Origin: Rhodamnia argentea
Lineage: Eukaryota; Streptophyta; Magnoliopsida; Myrtales; Myrtaceae
Reading direction: 5' to 3'
DNA: 64,000 bases
Assembly (NCBI RefSeq): GCF_020921035.1
Contig: NC_063158.1
Location: forward strand, 5,500,001 to 5,564,000
The notes under the pieces were generated by a model, which saw only the letters and a list, made by a program, of their open reading frames with translations, was not told the origin of the DNA and ran no database searches. Position numbers and translations under genes: made by a program. Positions 62,648 to 64,000 of the stretch are shown here, in pieces; position 1 is the first letter of the stretch, and each line of letters opens with the position of its first letter.

Positions 62648-62894
62648 TCGATCGGACCAATGACGGGGTGAATCGCCGGCGATCTTCAGTTATTTGTTTT
62701 CTTCCGTTCTAGGTTTTGTGCATGAGGGGTGCAGTTACGAATCGTTAGCGTTGGTGGTTTTCGAGCTTGCGAGGCATTTTGGGCACGTGGAATGAGCGAG
62801 CAGACGCAGAAAAAAAAGAAGGGCAGGTTTTTTTTACTAAGGGGGGTGTCGAGTCAAGAACGAACCGCGCGTCGAGACTCCTTGCACGGTGGTA
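62648..62894 (+). other. 3'UTR/flank of the HD-ZIP IV gene
   Basis: Immediate downstream region of the HD-ZIP stop codon. No polyadenylation hexamer was identified with confidence. Confidence 0.35.
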
Positions 62895-63042
62895 AGAAGC
62901 GGCATGGCGCAGTGGTTGTCTGAGAGAGCTACGGAAGTCGGAGCATTCTTAGTGCCGGGCAAGGGTGGTGGTTCGGGTATTGACTCAGGTTCATCCCCGA
63001 GTTGGCTCGACAAGAGAAGGGGGTGAAAAAAAAAAAAAAAAA
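62895..63042 (+). mobile_element. Probable tRNA-derived SINE with poly(A) tail
   Basis: GGCATGGCGCAGTGGTTGTC at 62901 resembles a polymerase III A box, and GGTTCGGGTATTGACTC, about 70 bases further on, a B box. The unit ends in a run of 17 A residues (63026-63042). This order (A box, B box, A-rich tail, about 150 bp) is that of plant SINEs. A flanking target-site duplication was not found, so the assignment is tentative. Confidence 0.5.
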
Positions 63043-64000
63043 CAGGAAATAGGTTTTTATGAAATGGGGTGTTTGTCAGCTGTTTTTGTTGTGAAATCGA
63101 AATCATTTTGGTGTTTTGTGTTAAAGCCGAGGCTGCTTCAACTTGAGCATTTGTAACTTCTTGGTGGTTGCTTGTGTTGGCTTCTCCGGCTCGTTTCCGG
63201 CGACTGACTTTGCATTTTTGTGTTTTGTTACTTAAAAGTGAGTTTTTTGCACGGTGCTTGTTAATCGGGATACGGGTCAACAAGCATTCTAGAAGTCGAA
63301 ATTTCGAATGGCGCATCCCAGACGTTGATCGTTAATATACGAGTTTATCTGGAAGTAGTCATCTGAATATGACGTGGAGGAGTTTATCTCTTCCATCGCT
63401 ACCTTCTCAATTTGAGAGAGAATATTCTTTTTTTCTTTGTCTCAACGAATATCCTGGAATTTTACATTTCAGAATGCACGAGGAAATTAGACAGTGAATT
63501 ACTGGTACGAGGAAACTAAATTGGACAGGGGGGGGTGTGTGACCATTTGTGATGAAGCGGAGGCGCGGAGGGGCGTGGGTATGACGCGCCGCCGGGAGTA
63601 GTGGGGAGGGGGAGGTGGGGGGTGGGGAGGGGCAGGGGCATTAAATGAGAGGGGGCAGAGGCTGTTGGGGGAAAGAGCTGCCCTCATTCATTGCGTAGAC
63701 TCCTACGCTTGTCTCCTGCTTATTCCCATCCGCCTCTCACCTCCTGCCACGTGGCCCCACTCGAGTGGTTGTTCATCTGCAGGATCACGGACAATGACCA
63801 ACGGGATTCCTGCTCATTCGCGCCCCCACAAAAAAAAAAAAAGATAAAGATAAAGTATGAAAACCAATATTAGTAAAGTGTACTTAACGCAGCATACGGC
63901 TATAATCGCCTCCCATTTCAAGATTATAACATTACTCACTGTTTCATCAACCACCGACTCTCGATGGATAAGACCGTTCGCGTAAATTGATCCTTTACCA
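63043..64000. other. Intergenic to window end
   Basis: Includes a G-rich stretch at 63524-63660 (GGGAGGGGGAGGTGGGG...) but no gene, RNA or repeat that I can support. Confidence 0.45.

Noticed and set aside
62895-63000. A functional tRNA gene
   Set aside because: A and B box-like motifs are present, but no cloverleaf with an acceptor stem could be drawn; a SINE fits better with the poly(A) tail.

Overview
This window is plant nuclear DNA, most likely from a eudicot. The genes have many short introns with plant splice sites, and the proteins closely match Arabidopsis families: PEX11, PP2-type F-box, Golgi pectin methyltransferases, a plant UBX protein and a class IV HD-ZIP factor. The intergenic DNA is AT-rich and full of short non-autonomous transposons. 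I cannot name the species; a woody rosid is plausible but not shown by anything here.

Layout: 1-793 (+) is the 3' end of an armadillo-repeat gene. 3682-5059 (+) is a complete peroxisomal PEX11 gene. 6282-9802 and 11088-14625 (both -) are two nearly identical At4g00755-like F-box genes made by a ~4.8 kb head-to-tail tandem duplication. 17863-19759 (-) is a PP2-A13-like F-box lectin gene. 27130-31200 (+) is a PMT15-like methyltransferase. 32384-35948 (-) is a PUX8/PUX9-like UBX gene. 39549-43622 (+) is a QUA3/PMT13-like methyltransferase. 57397-62647 (+) is an ANTHOCYANINLESS2-like HD-ZIP IV gene. I worked out exon junctions by hand; in every multi-exon gene the phases close into one intact frame.

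The gene order looks ancient. From memory of Arabidopsis, At4g00730 (ANL2), At4g00740 (QUA3), At4g00750 (PMT15), At4g00752 (UBX) and At4g00755 (F-box) lie together; PEX11E and PP2-A13 are adjacent near HDG1; and PEX11C and PEX11D each lie beside an ARM-repeat gene. This window carries all of these on one unfragmented segment. The genes are housekeeping or developmental: peroxisome division, SCF adaptors, pectin methylation in the Golgi, a CDC48 cofactor and epidermal transcription. They are not an operon-like system.

Between genes are a decayed autonomous-type hAT element with TIRs and an exact 8-bp target-site duplication (46022-48937), a nuclear insertion of plastid rps7 that has itself been partly duplicated (37057-37366), a probable SINE (62895-63042), and at least six elements with AT-rich inverted ends around a GC-rich or repetitive core. 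Two of those have 9-10-bp target-site duplications, as Mutator-like elements do. The F-box tandem duplication has a breakpoint on the stop codon of one copy, with 5-bp microhomology to the inside of one of these elements.

I found no CRISPR, operon, tRNA cluster or clearly novel multi-gene system. The best leads are the duplication junction, the GC-core element group, conserved GC-AG introns and the rps7 insertion.
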